Shown piece after piece: positions 7,059-9,458 of a stretch of 9,458 nt of DNA. How positions within the stretch are numbered: position 1 is the first letter of the stretch; the number at the start of each line of letters is the position of its first letter. Origin of the DNA: CBFGWV01 sp965652545 (GTDB lineage: Bacteria; Pseudomonadota; Gammaproteobacteria; Competibacterales; Competibacteraceae). Where the stretch lies: NCBI GenBank assembly GCA_965652545.1, contig CBFGWV010000196.1, positions 1 to 9,458 of the forward strand. Direction: 5' to 3'. A program made the translations under genes and the position numbers. Below the pieces are notes generated by a model that saw only the letters and a list, made by a program, of their open reading frames with translations, was not told where the DNA came from and did not search any database.

Positions 7059-8809
7059 GGTCTGGCCTCTGGAACATACGAAAGAGTTGATTGGTAGAGA
7101 TTGCCCTGGCCGTCAAGACGACTGACCGACCCGGGAAGCGGTGGCGAAAACCGCACCGGCGCGATGCCTGCGGCACGCACGGCATCGCCCACCGGGACGC
7201 TGGCGAGCGCATGCTCGGCCAGGGCGAGAATGGTCAACGAGGGGTTCACGCCAAGATTGCCGGGGATGATCGAGCCATCGAGCACGCGCAGGTTGCGGTA
7301 GCCGTGCACCCGGCCCTGGGCGTCCACCACGCCGCTGTCGGCGTCGGGCCCCATGGCGCAGCCGCCCATGATGTGCGCGGTCGCCGGCATGCCCAGCACC
7401 ACCTCGTACACGCTGTTGGCCGCCTCGCCGCCGCTGCGCGCCACGTAGCGCCGCGCCACCTCGTGGGCAATCGGGAAGTACGTCTCCAGCGGCCGGTCGC
7501 CGGGGCGTTGCTCGACCGTGACCCGCCGTCGCCAGGGCGCGAGCCAGTTGCGCACCAACCGCAGATGTATGAAGGACTCGGTCGACTGCATCACCAACAG
7601 GACGATGGTGTGGCGCGCCTTGCCCACGGGGTTGAGCAGCTTCAGGCTCTTCCAGGGGTGGCGGAGCACGGTCAAGGCCATACGCAGGCTGCGCGGTATC
7701 GAGCCGCCTCCGTCGGTCAGCGGCACCATCAGCCCAATGGCGAAGCTGGCATCCGAGCCCTTGTTGAAGCGGGTGACCTCGACATGGGTGTCGTCATCGG
7801 GCGAGAACACCGAGGTGATCGATGTCCCCTGCCAGATATCCTGCGGCTTGCCCGCGGCATCGCGCAGGCTCAGGGTCAGCAGCGTCTCCGAATTGGTCCG
7901 CACCCGCTCGCCCAGCCGGGGTGACAAGCGCGGCAGGCTGCCGTCGCGATCGCGCGCCTTGAGCAGCAGCGGCACCGTGCCGAAGACACCGCCGGCGAGC
8001 ACCACACCCTTGCAGCGCACGGTGTAGCGCCGGCGCCACCAGCGGGTACCGTCCACCACCGTAAGCTGCCAGCCGGCGCTGCCGTCGGCCGCCCCGTCGT
8101 CATCCGCCAGCGGTGCGATGCCGACCACCCGGCTGCGTGGACGAATCGTCACGCCGTTGCGTTCGGCAAAAAACAGGTAGTTCTTGACCAGCGTGTTCTT
8201 GGCGTTGTGGCGACAACCGACCATACACGCACCGCACAACGTGCACGGCTGGCGTGGCGGACCGTCGCCGGCAAAATAGGGATCGGGCGCCGGGATGTCA
8301 CCCTTGGCACCGAAGTACACGCCGGAATTGACCGTGTGGAAGGTCTGCCCCCGGCCCATGTCCTCGGCCACCTCGCGCAACACCTCATCGGCGCGGTTGA
8401 GGTAGGTGCTGCGGGTAACCCCCAGCATGCGCTGCGCAAGCCCATAGAACGGTTGCAGGCGACGATACCAATCGGCGTGCAGACGCCGCCAGTTATCGCT
8501 GGCGAAGATCGACTCGGCGGGAATGAGATGGGTGTTGGCATAAATGAGCGAGCCACCGCCTACGCCCACACCGTGCAAGGCCAGAACCTTGCGGGTGAAG
8601 GTGAATTTCCAGGGCCCGAAACACCCCAGCAGCGGCGCCCACAGGTATCGGCGCAGGTTCCAGTTGGTGCGCGGAAAATCCGCATCGGCCCAGCGACGCC
8701 CTTGCTCGATCACCAGCACCCGGTAACCTTTCTCGGACAGTCGCAGGGCGCTCGCAGCCCCGCCGAAGCCGGAACCGACGACCACCTGGTCGGCGTCGAA
8801 GCCGCTCAC
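7046..8809 (-). CDS. GMC-family oxidoreductase, cholesterol-oxidase-like
   Basis: This is a FAD-dependent oxidase/dehydrogenase of 587 residues. The FAD dinucleotide motif GSGFGGAAS is at 12-20, followed by E35 in VLVIEQG; ALHGVGVGGGSLIYANTH-type flavin-contact residues lie at about 77-94. Near the C-terminus are the GMC active-site candidates H479 (in TAHIMGGCAMG) and N522 (in GVNPSLTILA). Residues 189-199 form CTLCGACMVGC, a CX2CX2CX3C cluster followed by RHNAKNTL. Such clusters recur, as I recall, in the actinobacterial ChoD-like branch and may hold a metal or Fe-S centre. The likely reaction is oxidation of an alcohol on a hydrophobic (sterol-like or lipid) substrate. There is no signal peptide. 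The GTG at 8809 lies 3 bases after the stop of the chalcone-isomerase-like gene, and the SDR gene begins inside its 3' end. Confidence 0.92.
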
Positions 8810-8812
8810 CGC

Positions 8813-9373
8813 TCAGCCGCCAAGCATGCCGTCCTTGAGGCCGCTGTCGGCCGGCTTCTCGCCCAGCCAGATCTTCAGCAACGCGGTCTGGAAGTCCTTG
8901 CCGTCGATGCTGCCCTTGGTCTGCCCCTTGATGGACACCTGCGTCGTGCCGTCCGCCAGCAGATCGAGGATGATTTCGTCGCCCTTGGCAACGGTCTCGA
9001 ACCAACCGTTGAAGGTCTCGATACGCTGTTGCAGTGCGGCCAGTTCGGCATCCGACGTATTGCCCTCGAACCCATCGCTCCAGGCATCGGTGAGCTTGTC
9101 CGCCTCCACTTCGTCGTAGATGAACTTCATCAGCACGCGCTTGGGACCGGCCTGGGCCAGGACACCGTCCAGCGTGGTGGCCTTGGCCGGCAGGTACAAG
9201 GCGCCGGCGTAGACCTTGACGAAGAACCGGGTACGCAAGCCGGCGCCGTTGAGCACCAGCGCCTGTCCGTCGACCTCGGCCGCGTCCGGCAGGCTGATGC
9301 CACCGACCTCGACTGCCTGAGCCGTACCCAGCGCCGCGGCAAACACCGCGCCAATCAGCCATTTTGCCTTCAT
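8813..9373 (-). CDS. Periplasmic chalcone isomerase-like protein
   Basis: This 186-residue exported protein has a Sec signal (MKAKWLIGAVFAAALGTAQA, cleavage after about residue 20). The mature part has the bacterial chalcone isomerase-like signature: GISLPD at 25-30, LNGAGLRTRFFVKVYAGALYL at about 41-61, and a closing WLGEKPADSGLKDGMLG at 169-185. The fold is shared with plant chalcone isomerase and with fatty-acid-binding relatives. Bacterial members are generally not expected to make flavonoids, and a lipid-binding role is inferred. The ATG at 9373 has GGGAG 9 bases upstream. It is the first gene of the cluster with the GMC oxidase and the SDR, so the protein may present or carry a lipid used by those enzymes or respond to it in the periplasm. 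Confidence 0.93.
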   Translation of the reverse strand: MKAKWLIGAVFAAALGTAQAVEVGGISLPDAAEVDGQALVLNGAGLRTRFFVKVYAGALYLPAKATTLDGVLAQAGPKRVLMKFIYDEVEADKLTDAWSDGFEGNTSDAELAALQQRIETFNGWFETVAKGDEIILDLLADGTTQVSIKGQTKGSIDGKDFQTALLKIWLGEKPADSGLKDGMLGG

Positions 9374-9390
9374 TGCGTCAGACTCCCATA

Positions 9391-9415
9391 GAGGCTACGC
9401 CTCGGACCGCCGAGG
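9391..9415. promoter_or_regulatory. Two overlapping hairpins upstream of the chalcone-isomerase-like gene
   Basis: GAGGC-TAC-GCCTC (9391-9403) and CCTCGG-ACCG-CCGAGG (9400-9415) are both perfect stems, but they share 9400-9403 and so exclude each other. They lie 18-42 bases upstream of the ATG at 9373. They could be a leader structure or a terminator remnant of the neighbouring gene; there is no T-run. Confidence 0.35.
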
Positions 9416-9427
9416 GCAATGATATGT

Positions 9428-9457
9428 AGGATGGGTTGAGCGGAAGCGATACCCATC
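9428..9457. repeat. Dispersed-repeat hairpin, copy 2 (inverted)
   Basis: The arms GATGGGT (9430-9436) and ACCCATC (9451-9457) form a 7-bp stem with a 14-base loop. The reverse complement matches copy 1 at 564-592 at about 23 of 29 positions, with the same loop length; the differences lie in the loop. It is at the window edge, upstream of the chalcone-isomerase-like operon, and may extend beyond the window. Confidence 0.65.
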
Positions 9458-9458
9458 A

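Noticed and set aside
8207..9391. Plus-strand open frame of 394 codons across the GMC and chalcone-isomerase-like genes
   Set aside because: It spans two clear genes on the other strand and reads as a low-complexity shadow, without any domain or ribosome binding site.
9392..9419. Minus-strand promoter-like pair TTGCCC...TAGCCT before the chalcone-isomerase-like gene
   Set aside because: The implied transcription start near 9385 falls inside the GGGAG ribosome binding site, so it would be a poor promoter; the spacer is also only 16 bases.

Overview
The window is high-GC (roughly two thirds G+C), densely coding bacterial chromosome. The gene families (MtfA peptidase, DUF4124 and PrcB-like envelope proteins, chalcone-isomerase-fold periplasmic protein, SLC13 permease with RCK_C insert) and the small dispersed repeats (a GTAGGAGC-headed REP pair and an ATGGGTATCGCT-type repeat) suggest a gammaproteobacterium. 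The species cannot be named from this sequence. I see no mobile element, tRNA, rRNA or CRISPR array, and all the genes look intact.

Region 1 (1-1428): two paralogous DUF6916 genes stand tail to tail. The left one carries a twin-arginine signal and the right one has no signal. A dispersed-repeat hairpin separates them. A lipoprotein gene with a PrcB-like C-terminal domain then runs divergently from the second DUF6916 gene.

Region 2 (1369-3488, minus strand): a tightly packed operon, read from right to left. It encodes a class II-type phosphoribulokinase-family kinase, an unrecognised 86-residue protein with two membrane segments (GTGA start/stop overlap), and the zinc peptidase MtfA (3-base gap). 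The 3' end of mtfA runs 60 bp into the convergent lipoprotein gene. The kinase resembles the plant/cyanobacterial phosphoribulokinase but lacks the N-terminal redox cysteines, and no RuBisCO or other Calvin-cycle gene is present here.

Region 3 (3686-5639): a divergently transcribed SLC13-type permease with two RCK_C/TrkA-C domains between its membrane halves. It is followed by a well-formed REP pair (REPIN) that fills the gap to the next, convergent gene.

Region 4 (5640-9373, minus strand): a second gene cluster. It encodes an exported chalcone-isomerase-like protein, a cholesterol-oxidase-like GMC oxidoreductase with a CX2CX2CX3C cluster, an HSDL2-like short-chain dehydrogenase (13-bp overlap with the GMC gene) and, after a 69-bp gap, an exported DUF4124 protein. 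The first three are packed like one transcript and look like a lipid- or sterol-alcohol oxidation module with a lipid-binding-fold partner; the substrate is unknown.

The window ends at a second, inverted copy of the repeat found near position 580.
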